DNA of 64,000 bases, taken from positions 17,709 through 81,708 of the forward strand of contig JAIBBR010000005.1 of assembly GCA_019694575.1 (NCBI GenBank). Direction: 5' to 3'. This DNA comes from Myxococcaceae bacterium (GTDB lineage Bacteria; Myxococcota; Myxococcia; Myxococcales; Myxococcaceae). How positions within the stretch are numbered: the first letter of the stretch is position 1; each line of letters starts with the position of its first letter. Positions 32,919 through 41,500 of this stretch are shown one piece after another. Both the position numbers and the translations under genes were made by a program. The notes below the pieces were generated by a model. It made no database searches and had not been told where the DNA came from. It was given only the letters and a program-made list of their open reading frames with translations.

Positions 32919-34886
32919 ATGGCGGTTCTCCGTTACGCATTGTTGGCCGCGGCGCTGCTGGCGGCGAGCTGCTCTGATGACCTGCTTCAACCCAAGAGCA
33001 CCGACATCGTCAATTTAGACAACCGGCTCACGCTGCGAGGCCGGGTGTGCACTTCGCCGCCCGACCCGGCGGGCTTTCCCGTCAAGGTGGTGATGATTGT
33101 CGACCAGTCGGGTTCGATGTGCGTGTCAGACCCTCCCGGTTCGCAAGGCACCGCCGGTTTCTGCGAGCAAGTCGGCGCCGTCGTCGCGCCCAATGTCTTC
33201 GAGCCCGCGCGGGTGCGTGCGCTGAAGCGTTTGGTGGCGCAATTTCAAAACCAGCAGAACCTGCAAGTGGCGCTGGTGCCCTTCGAGACCAACATCAAGG
33301 GCGACTGGCCAGGCATGAGCAACGGCCGCTTCGCTCCCGCCAGCGCGGTGGTGAACGGGTTGTCGCTCACCCAACGCATCAACAGCTTGCAGTCTGAATT
33401 GGGCAAAGGCACCGACTACCAGGGCGCGCTGTCTTATGCGCACTCGCTGATTTTGGCTGACATCGCCGCCACCGAGCAGTCGAGCCCACAGCTGTTGCCG
33501 CGCACCCGTTACGTGGTGGTGTTTCTCACCGACGGCACGCCGTTTCCCCGTTGCTCGGCCAATGACAACCTCTCGGCGTATGCCGACGCCGACCACCCCG
33601 AATTGATTTGGGAAGACTCGTCAGGCGCGGGCGGTAGCTCACCCACCGGTTTCTGCAACGGCATCGACCCGATGGACCCTGACGCCATCACCGGCTACGT
33701 GAAAGGCACCGACCGCAACCAGAACTACCAGCTCTTCAATTTGGCGCAGAAAATCATGGAGCTGAAAGAGAAGCACAACATCGGCGACATACGCATGCAC
33801 TCGGTGCTGCTCTTCAACATCGCCGCGGTGCGCGCGTGCGGGCCCATTTGCCAAGACCTTTACGGCACCTACCCCAACACGCCCCCCGCGTCGTACCCCG
33901 ACGCCGCCAAGCGCATCGCCGAATTCACGCTGCGGCGCATGGCTGAAATCGGCAACGGCGTGTACCAAGAGTTCAACGACGGCGAAATTCAGAACCTGGG
34001 CTTGGGCGCGCTCGACTATTCGGGCTTGGCCGCGCGCAACGTGATGAAGAACCTGATTGTGAAGTCGATGAGCAGCGCGCCGGGTGACTTAGACCGGGTG
34101 GTCGACGCCGACGGTGACGGGTTGCCTGATTTGTTCGACAACGATTTTTCGAACAAAACAAACCCATTCTTCGCTGATTCTGACGAAGATGCCTTCGACG
34201 ATGGTTTCGAAGTGATGAACTACGACAAAGGCTTTCGTCCGGCGGTGAAAGACACCCGCGGCTGCGACCGCAACTCGCCGCTGACGCCGGGCTGTTTCTA
34301 TGACCGCGATACCGACGGAGACGGTTTGACCAACTTCGCCGAAGACTACCTGCACACCAAGAACGTGCTCGTCGACACCGACGGTGACGGCGTGCCTGAC
34401 GGCATCGAAACGCGCTACGGCATGGACCCGCTGGTGCCGCAGCCCCCAGGGCTCGACACCGACGGCGACGGCTATTCAGACTTAGACGAAATTCGTTTCG
34501 ACTCGAGCCCCATTCGTCGCGACCGGCCCTTCATCGAGCGCAACGCTTACCAATATGAAACCACTCCCGAGGTGCAGCCCGACGGGCAGACCGTTTGTTA
34601 CAACTTCAGCGTCAGCAACCTGCAATTGGTGACGCCGCCCAAACAAGCGGGTCTGCAGCAGGGCTTCAACCTGTTCAAAATTTTCTTCGACGAAGCGCCC
34701 GAGAGCGGCGTGGCCACCGACTACGGCGTGTGGCGCGCGGCGTGTGCGTGGGCGCAATATGACCCACCGGGCGTGCGCATTCCCAGCGGGCCTGACATCA
34801 CCTTTACCAACGCTGATTTTAGAGACCCCAGGCAACTGGCCACGCCGGCCGACCTCGACACGCGCTGTCTACGCCCTACGCAATGA
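32919..34886 (+). CDS. VWA-domain lipoprotein with calcium-type repeats
   Basis: 655 residues from the ATG at 32919 with GGAGG 7 bases upstream. The lipobox is LLAASC. A von Willebrand A domain (about 50-360) has an intact MIDAS start D62-Q-S64-G-S66, then TDYQGALSYAHSLI and RYVVVFLTDGTP, matching VWA strands. D-x-D-x-D-G repeats follow (DADGDGLPDLFDN, DSDEDAFDDGFEV, DTDGDGLTNFAED, DTDGDGVPDGIET, DTDGDGYSDLDEI). The C-terminal module (QTVCYNFSVSNLQLVTP ... ITFTNADF) is shared with two neighbours. VWA lipoproteins of this type can act as adhesins, CglB of Myxococcus being one example. First gene of a three-gene unit (32919-38933). Confidence 0.85.
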   Translation: MAVLRYALLAAALLAASCSDDLLQPKSTDIVNLDNRLTLRGRVCTSPPDPAGFPVKVVMIVDQSGSMCVSDPPGSQGTAGFCEQVGAVVAPNVFEPARVRALKRLVAQFQNQQNLQVALVPFETNIKGDWPGMSNGRFAPASAVVNGLSLTQRINSLQSELGKGTDYQGALSYAHSLILADIAATEQSSPQLLPRTRYVVVFLTDGTPFPRCSANDNLSAYADADHPELIWEDSSGAGGSSPTGFCNGIDPMDPDAITGYVKGTDRNQNYQLFNLAQKIMELKEKHNIGDIRMHSVLLFNIAAVRACGPICQDLYGTYPNTPPASYPDAAKRIAEFTLRRMAEIGNGVYQEFNDGEIQNLGLGALDYSGLAARNVMKNLIVKSMSSAPGDLDRVVDADGDGLPDLFDNDFSNKTNPFFADSDEDAFDDGFEVMNYDKGFRPAVKDTRGCDRNSPLTPGCFYDRDTDGDGLTNFAEDYLHTKNVLVDTDGDGVPDGIETRYGMDPLVPQPPGLDTDGDGYSDLDEIRFDSSPIRRDRPFIERNAYQYETTPEVQPDGQTVCYNFSVSNLQLVTPPKQAGLQQGFNLFKIFFDEAPESGVATDYGVWRAACAWAQYDPPGVRIPSGPDITFTNADFRDPRQLATPADLDTRCLRPTQ

Positions 34887-36688
34887 TGAAAAAAACAACT
34901 GGGTGGGCCGCAAGGGGGCTGTGGGTGACCATCGCTCTTGGCGCGTGCACCAACATTTATTTGAAAGACGAGCGGCGGCTCGACAAGCTGCCGTCTGACC
35001 GCGCGGTCAGTATCGAAGGCGAATTTTGCACGCCCAGCCCCAATGAAGTGGTGCGGCCGATCAAAATTCTGCTCGCGATGGACGCTTCGCAATCGATGAA
35101 CGTCAATGACCCCGACGGCACCCGCGCCACGGCGATGATTGATTTGTTCAACAACTTGCCCAATGACCCTGAAATTTACGTCGCGGTGATGGTCTTCGCG
35201 GGTTCGACGACGGGGTGGCTCACCAAGAGCGGGTTGCCACGGTTCGATCAATTGGTGACGTTGACCCAGAGCGACCGCAACAACCTTGCCGGAGCGCTGC
35301 TCAACTTCGTCAACCCCGCACCGATGACCAGCCCCAACCGCGACTCCACCGACTTCGTGAAGCCCCTCGAAGACATCTACGCGATGATTTCAGACGACAT
35401 TTCGAGCGCCCGGGTGGGGCGTGACGGCGGCATCAACGAAACACGTGCCCGCTATTCAGTCATTTTCTTGTCTGACGGTCACCCCACCAACAACCAAGAC
35501 CGCGAATTGCTGTGCGACCCGTCGAACGCGGTGGAACGCCTGCACAGCTTGGCCGACCAAGCCGACGACGTGCGGCTCAACACGGTGCACGTGGCGCTGC
35601 CCCGTCAGCCGATACCCAACTTGTGCGACGTCATGGCGCTGCCGCCGGCGGGTGTCCAGTCATGCGGCATTCCCGATATTCCGCCCGGGCCGTGCCCGCT
35701 GTTGCTCATCAACGCCGACGCGATGCGTTTGTCTGAAATGGCGCGGCTGGGGGGCGGCGATTTTCGCGACTTTCGCAACAACGAGCCGGTGAACTTTTTG
35801 AACTTCGCCTTCGGCAACACCCGCCGCACATTCAACGTGCAGGTGTTGGTGGCGAACAATTTCTCAGCGCCCCCGGGCTCGCCGTTAGACCAGGCCGACA
35901 CTGACGGAGACGGTTTGCTCGACGCCGACGAAATCACCGAAGGCACCGACCTGTGGGACCGCGACACCGACAAAGACGGGTTTTCAGACGGCGTCGAGGT
36001 GTTTTTTCGTGGCCAAGGCAACATGTTGAACCCGCGCAACGTCGGCCTGCCCGACGGTGGTGGTTATGACCCGGGTTGCCCTCCGTCGTTGCGTGGCGTC
36101 GATTCTGACTGCGACGGGCTGACCGACTGTGACGAGCAATTGGTGGGCACCAACCCCAACCGCACCGATAGCGACAACGACGGCGTGCCCGACGCGTTTG
36201 AATGGCAAATGGGCACCCAGCCCGCGGGCAATGACTTGGCGCAAGACCCCGACAACGATTCAATCACCAACTACGACGAAGTGTTGATGCACATGGACCC
36301 CGTGACCGTCGACTCGTCGAAGCTGACGCAGGCGGGCTACCGTTACTCGATGGAGCGCAACGGCCGCATCGACGACGAGGGTCGCCAATGCTTCACCTTT
36401 CGCATCGACAACGTGCTCTTGGCGCCGACTGAAGCCGACACGCGTGACGCCGGCAACCCCGACGGAGGCGCGCCGCTGTACCGCCGCGGTGCGGGTTACA
36501 ACGACATCGTGGTCTCGGTCTCGATGGTGCCGAGCGATGACCCCAACGGCCGGTCTATCGTGAAGACGTACAGAAACAACAGCAGCCGGTACCCGGTGGG
36601 AGGCATCAAGTCTCCCGTCGATGGAGTGATTCACGTCGCCAATGAAGACTTCGTAGACAAGTGCGGAGCTCGGGTGACGACGCCGTAA
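34883..36688 (+). CDS. VWA-domain lipoprotein with calcium-type repeats (second paralogue)
   Basis: 601 residues. The ATG overlaps the stop of the preceding VWA gene by four bases, so the pair is translationally coupled and probably made in fixed ratio. The lipobox is IALGAC. The VWA MIDAS is D67-A-S69-Q-S71, followed by ARYSVIFLSDGHPT. Calcium-type repeats (DTDGDGLLDADEI, DTDKDGFSDGVEV, DSDCDGLTDCDEQ, DSDNDGVPDAFEW, DPDNDSITNYDEV) lead to the shared C-terminal module (GRQCFTFRIDNVLLAPT ... IHVANEDFV). A Pro-Cys-rich insert (SCGIPDIPPGPCP) is specific to this copy. An adhesive surface lipoprotein is the most likely role. Confidence 0.84.
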   Translation: MMKKTTGWAARGLWVTIALGACTNIYLKDERRLDKLPSDRAVSIEGEFCTPSPNEVVRPIKILLAMDASQSMNVNDPDGTRATAMIDLFNNLPNDPEIYVAVMVFAGSTTGWLTKSGLPRFDQLVTLTQSDRNNLAGALLNFVNPAPMTSPNRDSTDFVKPLEDIYAMISDDISSARVGRDGGINETRARYSVIFLSDGHPTNNQDRELLCDPSNAVERLHSLADQADDVRLNTVHVALPRQPIPNLCDVMALPPAGVQSCGIPDIPPGPCPLLLINADAMRLSEMARLGGGDFRDFRNNEPVNFLNFAFGNTRRTFNVQVLVANNFSAPPGSPLDQADTDGDGLLDADEITEGTDLWDRDTDKDGFSDGVEVFFRGQGNMLNPRNVGLPDGGGYDPGCPPSLRGVDSDCDGLTDCDEQLVGTNPNRTDSDNDGVPDAFEWQMGTQPAGNDLAQDPDNDSITNYDEVLMHMDPVTVDSSKLTQAGYRYSMERNGRIDDEGRQCFTFRIDNVLLAPTEADTRDAGNPDGGAPLYRRGAGYNDIVVSVSMVPSDDPNGRSIVKTYRNNSSRYPVGGIKSPVDGVIHVANEDFVDKCGARVTTP

Positions 36689-36719
36689 ACGCATCACGAC
36701 GCACGAGAAAGTGATGACC

Positions 36720-38933
36720 ATGACGCTTCTTCGATGGGTAACAACCTGCGCCGCGCTTTTCGTTTTTTGGGCCGCTTGCTCGGCCCCTCCGCCCTGCGAT
36801 TCGTCGGTTGACGAGTGCGACGGCGGCACCGTCAACATCACCGACGTGTGCAACTCGCGGCAAGAAGCGCTGACCGACCCTCAGTGCAAATTGACGCTGG
36901 GCATGGAGCGCCAGGCGTACATCAGTTACGCCACCGACGGCGGAGACCAAGACTGGTATTCCATCGACATTCCTTCGACTGTCACCGGCGGCAGCTTGTT
37001 GCACGTCACCGGCGGCTACGGCGGCATTCAAAGCACCGCGGTGAATTTCGCCATCAACGTGCTCAAAGAAGACGGCACCATGAGCTTGGTTCGCGAGTCT
37101 GACCGGCATGGCCAGGCCGCTCCGAAAATGGTCGACATCATTTTGCCCTACGGCCTGCCGAGCACCAAGCTGGTGATTCAGGTGGCCGATGACCCGGTGA
37201 CGCAATTTCCCAACTTAGACGTACGCAGCCCGTACTTGCTGCGCGCCGACGTGATGCCCAACCCCGACCCCAACGAGCCGAACGACATGACGCCGACCGA
37301 CATTCCCCTCGTGGCGATGGGCGCCGAGCAGCAGGGGCAAATCATGGGCGCCGCGCTCGCCACCGACAATGACGTCGACAAGTACACCTTCATGGGCCAA
37401 GGCCCGGCCGCGGGTCGCAACCGCATTATTTACCTGCACATCACCGAGCCTGCTCCGGCGAGCGTGAAACGGCCTGGGTATAAAATGTCGTACGTGTTGG
37501 CTGACCCGGCGGGCAAACCGGTTGCCGAAGGGGTGATGGACAACGAATTTTTGCCCATCGACTTGGCCACCGCGCGCTTGTCGACTGCTGGCCAGTACAC
37601 GCTCACCGTGCAGGGTTACAAAACGCCCAACAACCCCAACGCCATCATTCCCGGTGATGTCGACCTCAAATACAACGTCGAGATTCGCATCATCGACGAT
37701 TTAGACATGACCGAGCCGAACGACACGCCGGGGCAGCGGCTGGTGAACATGTCGCTCAACAGCTCGCAGAGCCTCACCGGTAAAATTTCGTACGTGCCCG
37801 ACCCTGACTGGTTGGCGGTGACGTTGCCAGCCAACAGCAACCCCAGCGTGTTGACGTACCGTTTGCGGGTGGCGGCAGCAGGCGGGCGCTTCACCGCACT
37901 GCCCGGCCCGGTTGACAGGCAAGTGCGCATCACCACCAACGTCACCACCGGCGCCACCTTGCAAGACAAACAGCTCGCTTGCCGCACCGACAATGCGGTG
38001 TGCCCCAAGGCGTATTTGGGCAGCGACAATGCCAAGGCGTTGGTTGAAAGCATCTGCAACACGATGACACCGCAGTGCTTGTGGTCAGAACGTGACGAGC
38101 ATTTTCGCCACCCCAATTTAAATAACTTCGTGGGCTCGGTTTATGTGCCTCCGCACGCTGGCAATTATGTGCTCAACGTGGCGGTGCAAGACGACGGCAA
38201 CAACTACGCTGACGATCGCGACTGGACGTTGGAGCTGACGTGGTCGTCTGACGCGGACGAGACGATGCGTGCTGGTTTGCCCAACCAAACGCAGACCACC
38301 TCGTTGAGCGCGGGCTCGGCGCCGAACCCTCCCGCGTCAGGTGAAGTGTCGGGCGAGCTGACGTTTGGTTATGGCCGTACGCTGACCTTCGACGTCAACC
38401 AAGGCGAAGGCTTGCGCGGTGTCGACGACTACGACGCGGTGCTTGATTCTGACCGGTTTCAGTTCAACGTCGGCGGCTCGGGAGACCAGACCTGGACCTT
38501 GCAGTGGGAAATCGAGCATCAGCCTGACGCAGGCACTATTCCCGGTGATATCGCCATCGACTTGGAATTCTGCAGCACACCCACCACCTGTGACATTCAA
38601 CGCTCGTTGGCGTACCAAGATGGCCGCATTCAGCCTTGGTATGGCCAGTCGCTCACCGACCGCGCTGTCATTTGGGACCGGCAAGAGACCGCGAGCTCGA
38701 GCATTGTCACCGCGCAGCCAGCAGGGTGTTTTTGTTTTGATCCACGGGTGTCGTCTATCGGCCACTTTTTTGGCAGCGTCACCGCGGTTGACCGGGTGAG
38801 CAATGCACCCATTCGTTACAAGGTGCGCTCAGGTACAGCGAGTTACCCGCAGAGCTTCACCGCTGACGGCGGCTCGGTGTCATGCCCCGGAGGAACGGGG
38901 GCTGACGGCGGAGTGTGTGGGCTGACGAAATAG
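36720..38933 (+). CDS. Large lipoprotein with PPC-like (prepeptidase C-terminal) modules
   Basis: About 737 residues from the ATG at 36720, which has AGAAAG 8 bases upstream; GTG at 36711 and ATG at 36714 are alternatives. The lipobox is VFWAAC. At least three PPC-like beta modules are suggested by E-P-N-D ... D-x-D-W/K-Y/L patterns: GGDQDWYSIDIP, NEPNDMTPTDIP with DNDVDKYTF, and TEPNDTPGQRL with DPDWLAVTLP. The remainder is beta-rich, with several Cys pairs. It follows the second VWA gene after about 30 bases and so completes the VWA operon. No protease domain is present, so here the modules probably act in secretion, folding or adhesion. Confidence 0.7.
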   Translation: MTLLRWVTTCAALFVFWAACSAPPPCDSSVDECDGGTVNITDVCNSRQEALTDPQCKLTLGMERQAYISYATDGGDQDWYSIDIPSTVTGGSLLHVTGGYGGIQSTAVNFAINVLKEDGTMSLVRESDRHGQAAPKMVDIILPYGLPSTKLVIQVADDPVTQFPNLDVRSPYLLRADVMPNPDPNEPNDMTPTDIPLVAMGAEQQGQIMGAALATDNDVDKYTFMGQGPAAGRNRIIYLHITEPAPASVKRPGYKMSYVLADPAGKPVAEGVMDNEFLPIDLATARLSTAGQYTLTVQGYKTPNNPNAIIPGDVDLKYNVEIRIIDDLDMTEPNDTPGQRLVNMSLNSSQSLTGKISYVPDPDWLAVTLPANSNPSVLTYRLRVAAAGGRFTALPGPVDRQVRITTNVTTGATLQDKQLACRTDNAVCPKAYLGSDNAKALVESICNTMTPQCLWSERDEHFRHPNLNNFVGSVYVPPHAGNYVLNVAVQDDGNNYADDRDWTLELTWSSDADETMRAGLPNQTQTTSLSAGSAPNPPASGEVSGELTFGYGRTLTFDVNQGEGLRGVDDYDAVLDSDRFQFNVGGSGDQTWTLQWEIEHQPDAGTIPGDIAIDLEFCSTPTTCDIQRSLAYQDGRIQPWYGQSLTDRAVIWDRQETASSSIVTAQPAGCFCFDPRVSSIGHFFGSVTAVDRVSNAPIRYKVRSGTASYPQSFTADGGSVSCPGGTGADGGVCGLTK

Positions 38934-38937
38934 GTGA

Positions 38938-39016
38938 AGGCACCGGACTTTCCGTTCACCGCACGCGGGTTGTTTATCCTGAAGCAATCAACGGAAACAC
39001 GGAAAGTCCGGCACCT
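38938..39016. repeat. REP/MITE-like imperfect palindrome
   Basis: Left arm 38938-38955 (AGGCACCGGACTTTCCGT) and right arm 38999-39016 (ACGGAAAGTCCGGCACCT) are inverted copies, 16 of 18 positions pairing, separated by 43 bases. The arms resemble the GGTGCCGGAC ends common to REP elements mobilised by RAYT (Y1) transposases; no transposase lies in the window. The element sits in the 86-base gap between two convergent genes, starting 4 bases after one stop and ending 3 bases before the other, so it may also act as a bidirectional terminator. Confidence 0.55.
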
Positions 39017-39019
39017 ACC

Positions 39020-39541
39020 TCACATCGCGCTGCACATGCCCGCATCAGGCGGGAACGGCGGGCACATCTCGCCGGCATCGGCGGTGGCGGCGCGGCACCC
39101 GCGACCCGAAATCTCAATCACCTTTTCGGGCGCATTCTCTGCGTTCGACTTAATCGTCAGCTTGGTATTGCCGTAGAACTTGTACTGCGTCGGAGCGAAG
39201 AAGAGCTGCACGAAGGCCTGGCGATCTTCTTTCTTGGTGCCGGTCAGCATCGTCTTGGTCGGGCCGGTCATGGTGAACGCCGGGTCCCCTGTGAGTGTTA
39301 CCTCGCTGATGTTCAACCCTTCGATGCCATTGTTCCAAATCATGAAAGTCTGGGGCACCGACGTGCCAATGTAGGTACCGCTGCAGAACTCTTGATTGAA
39401 ACCAATTGAGTCGCGCTCGGTGCATAGACGGGGCTTGTCACCTAGCGGCCCATCGGGGTCACACGGTCCCGTCGAAGTCTTTCCACAAGAAGCAAAAGCG
39501 ACGAAGATAAGGGTTCCGACAATGGGAAACGAACGCTTCAT
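39020..39541 (-). CDS. Small lipoprotein with ASH/MSP-like beta domain
   Basis: 173 residues from the ATG at 39541; the frame extends upstream without support. The signal MKRSFPIVGTLIFVAFASC ends in a good lipobox (AFASC). The mature part has an immunoglobulin-like pattern (SVPQTFMIWNNGIEGLNIS, LTGDPAFTMTGP, VQLFFAPTQYKFYGNTKL) typical of ASH/MSP-type beta-sandwiches, in which 'T-F-x-I-x-N-x-G' and 'F-x-P' are characteristic. The C-terminus is rich in Cys and Asp/Ala/Gly. Its start codon shares CATG with the divergent gene at 39540. Confidence 0.6.
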   Translation of the reverse strand: MKRSFPIVGTLIFVAFASCGKTSTGPCDPDGPLGDKPRLCTERDSIGFNQEFCSGTYIGTSVPQTFMIWNNGIEGLNISEVTLTGDPAFTMTGPTKTMLTGTKKEDRQAFVQLFFAPTQYKFYGNTKLTIKSNAENAPEKVIEISGRGCRAATADAGEMCPPFPPDAGMCSAM

Positions 39542-40055
39542 GAAAGCCCTCGCGATAGGTGGAATGAGACGCTTTTTAGCCCATTGTTTGGCCCTCGTCG
39601 TGTTTCTGGTTGGCTTTGGTTGCTCAGGAGCCCGCGAGGAGTTTTTAGGCGCCCGGGTTGAAGACCGCTGCAACACCGAATGGCCGGTGTGTGACCGTAT
39701 CGTCGGTTGTCTGCTTGGCGACCGCAGCTATTTCGAGGGGCGTTTTCCCGGCAGTGGGCGTTTCGCGGTGCAGGTCTTCGAGCCTTCGACGGTGACGGTG
39801 TCGTTCTTCTTAGAGAACGTCACTGCGGCCGGCGAAGAGACGGTGATCAACTTTCACGAAGACCGTTGCCGCTCACGCATTCGTGAATCGCTCACCGGCA
39901 AGGCGCTGCTCGCTGAATCTGAAAAGACTGGCATCGTGAAGCGCTCGGCAGACTTGTCAGGCATTGGCGACCACCTCATCGAGTACGAGTCAGACTCGCG
40001 CGCGACATACATGGTGAAAGTCGACGTGGTGCCGACGCGGCTCAAAGAGCAGTAG
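39540..40055 (+). CDS. Small lipoprotein, function unknown
   Basis: 171 residues from the ATG at 39540; an ATG at 39564 (163 residues) is equally possible, though GGTGG lies almost touching it. The signal ends in VFLVGFGC, a clear lipobox followed by SGAREE. The mature part includes ARVEDRCNTEWPVCDRIVGC and a beta-rich domain (FAVQVFEPSTVTVSFFLEN, GIGDHLIEYESDSRATYMV) that somewhat resembles PPC-like jelly rolls. If the first start is used, it and the divergent 39020-39541 gene begin on the same CATG palindrome. No family is named. Confidence 0.6.
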   Translation: MKALAIGGMRRFLAHCLALVVFLVGFGCSGAREEFLGARVEDRCNTEWPVCDRIVGCLLGDRSYFEGRFPGSGRFAVQVFEPSTVTVSFFLENVTAAGEETVINFHEDRCRSRIRESLTGKALLAESEKTGIVKRSADLSGIGDHLIEYESDSRATYMVKVDVVPTRLKEQ

Positions 40056-40210
40056 CTGGGGCCCGCGCACTGCTGCTTACATGGAGCAGCGCAGCTCCAC
40101 TGGTCAATTCTTCAATCAAATGAATGTCTTGTTTGAGGGGTAGGGTCCCCACAGTTATCCCCTTTGTGTCGTATTGTGGGAGCGCTCAGCACTTCCATAT
40201 CGTTTCACCC

Positions 40211-41500
40211 ATGAGCTTCTTTTCGGGTTTATTGGGTTCGGTCGGTTCGTCGCTGGTTAACTCTGCGCTTGGGTCGCTGACTTCGTCGCTCTTTGACGCG
40301 GGCTCGTCGCTGTTCAGCTCTATCGGCTCGGGCATCAGCGGCTTGTTCAGCGACAAAGGGGGCTCGGTTGATCACAACTCGCTGTTCCCCGACGTTTTTG
40401 AAAGTAAAGACTCGGTGGTGCCGTCGCTGTCGGTCGCGTCTCCCAGCGTCGATGTGCATGGCGCAGGTGACGCTTCTTTTAACGCCACTGACCGGTTCGC
40501 CTCTTCGTTTGATTTCAACAATGACGCTGCGCCGGTGAAGATTTCCAGCGCGCTCGATTCATTGCCTTCTATTTCTTCTGATGCGCCTTCGGTGCAATTG
40601 CGTCAGCCGGTCACCGACAGCTCGCAGTTCGATCGGTTGTTCCCCTCGGCCTACGATGACCTTCGCCCCAAGCAAGCCGAGCTCGAGCTGAAGCAGACCC
40701 CAGGCTTCATGAGCCCGGAAGAGCTCTTGCGTGCTTCGCAGGCTGACAGTTTCAGCACCACTCGGCCCGATGACCTGCGTCGTTTCGGTACCGACAATTT
40801 TCTCAGTGACGACGAGAGACGAGCGGCCTTGTATGGTGGCATACGAATGCCGGGCGCCAACGACGCGTGGCGTGACAGAACCGTCGACACGGTCAATGGC
40901 GAAGCGGTGGTGCGAAAGTCTCCTTCGGAAAACGCATTCGATTTAGCGACGATGGCCGTGCCTTTTGGGCTTGGCCGCGCGGGAAAAGCGGCTGTTACCG
41001 CTGAAGCTGTGACGGCCGACTTTGGTGCGATTCGCGCCGCCGCGCAAAGTATCCGCGGTGACGAAGCACTCTTTGAGCGCATGATTGCGTCAGCCGCGGA
41101 AAGCGGAGGAAAAGCTCCTGCTCACAGTGGGCTCGCCTTCACTACCGTTCCCGATTCAGCCCTCGAGAGCATCATGAAGAACAACCTCGTCGCTGGGCGT
41201 GCGCTGGGCCGCGAAGCGGGGGAAAATGCGAACTCCATATGGTTCAGCAGGGGTAACCCCTTCTATGGAGAAGGGACCACACTGGTGATTCCGGTAGAGC
41301 GGCTCATGGAACTGGGTGGCGTAGAGTCGTATGGTGTAGCGGGCCAAAGTGGCGTGATGAGAGTTCCCTTCGAAGCGCTCCCAGGCGGAATTCCATTTTC
41401 GGAGTTTGCGGTGGTTGAGTCGATCGGCAAGGGCTATGTGCAGGAACTGTGGCGCCCCTCGACCTGGAAAGGCGGCATAGGGCCGCTTCTCCCGCGTTAA
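40211..41500 (+). CDS. Possible polymorphic toxin with ADP-ribosyltransferase-like C-terminus
   Basis: 429 residues from the ATG at 40211. The first 50 residues are Ser/Gly/Leu-rich and amphipathic (GLLGSVGSSLVNSALGSL). A low-complexity, Ser/Asp-rich middle follows, and then a compact C-terminal domain from about residue 300. The latter reads ALESIMKNNLVAG, then NSIWFSRGNPFYG, then TLVIPVERLMEL and IPFSEFAVVE. The order 'S-I-x-x-N-x-L ... I-W-F-S ... I-P-x-S-E' resembles ADP-ribosyltransferase folds of the DarT/RES/HYD1 group, but catalytic residues cannot be fixed by eye. No immunity-like gene follows before the convergent GMC gene 46 bases on. Lower GC wobble and Ser-rich composition set it apart from its neighbours. 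Confidence 0.45.
   Translation: MSFFSGLLGSVGSSLVNSALGSLTSSLFDAGSSLFSSIGSGISGLFSDKGGSVDHNSLFPDVFESKDSVVPSLSVASPSVDVHGAGDASFNATDRFASSFDFNNDAAPVKISSALDSLPSISSDAPSVQLRQPVTDSSQFDRLFPSAYDDLRPKQAELELKQTPGFMSPEELLRASQADSFSTTRPDDLRRFGTDNFLSDDERRAALYGGIRMPGANDAWRDRTVDTVNGEAVVRKSPSENAFDLATMAVPFGLGRAGKAAVTAEAVTADFGAIRAAAQSIRGDEALFERMIASAAESGGKAPAHSGLAFTTVPDSALESIMKNNLVAGRALGREAGENANSIWFSRGNPFYGEGTTLVIPVERLMELGGVESYGVAGQSGVMRVPFEALPGGIPFSEFAVVESIGKGYVQELWRPSTWKGGIGPLLPR

Noticed and set aside
32577..32990. 137-codon minus-strand frame across the terminator after the propeller gene
   Set aside because: It runs through an intrinsic terminator and overlaps two well-supported plus-strand genes; Arg-rich shadow composition.
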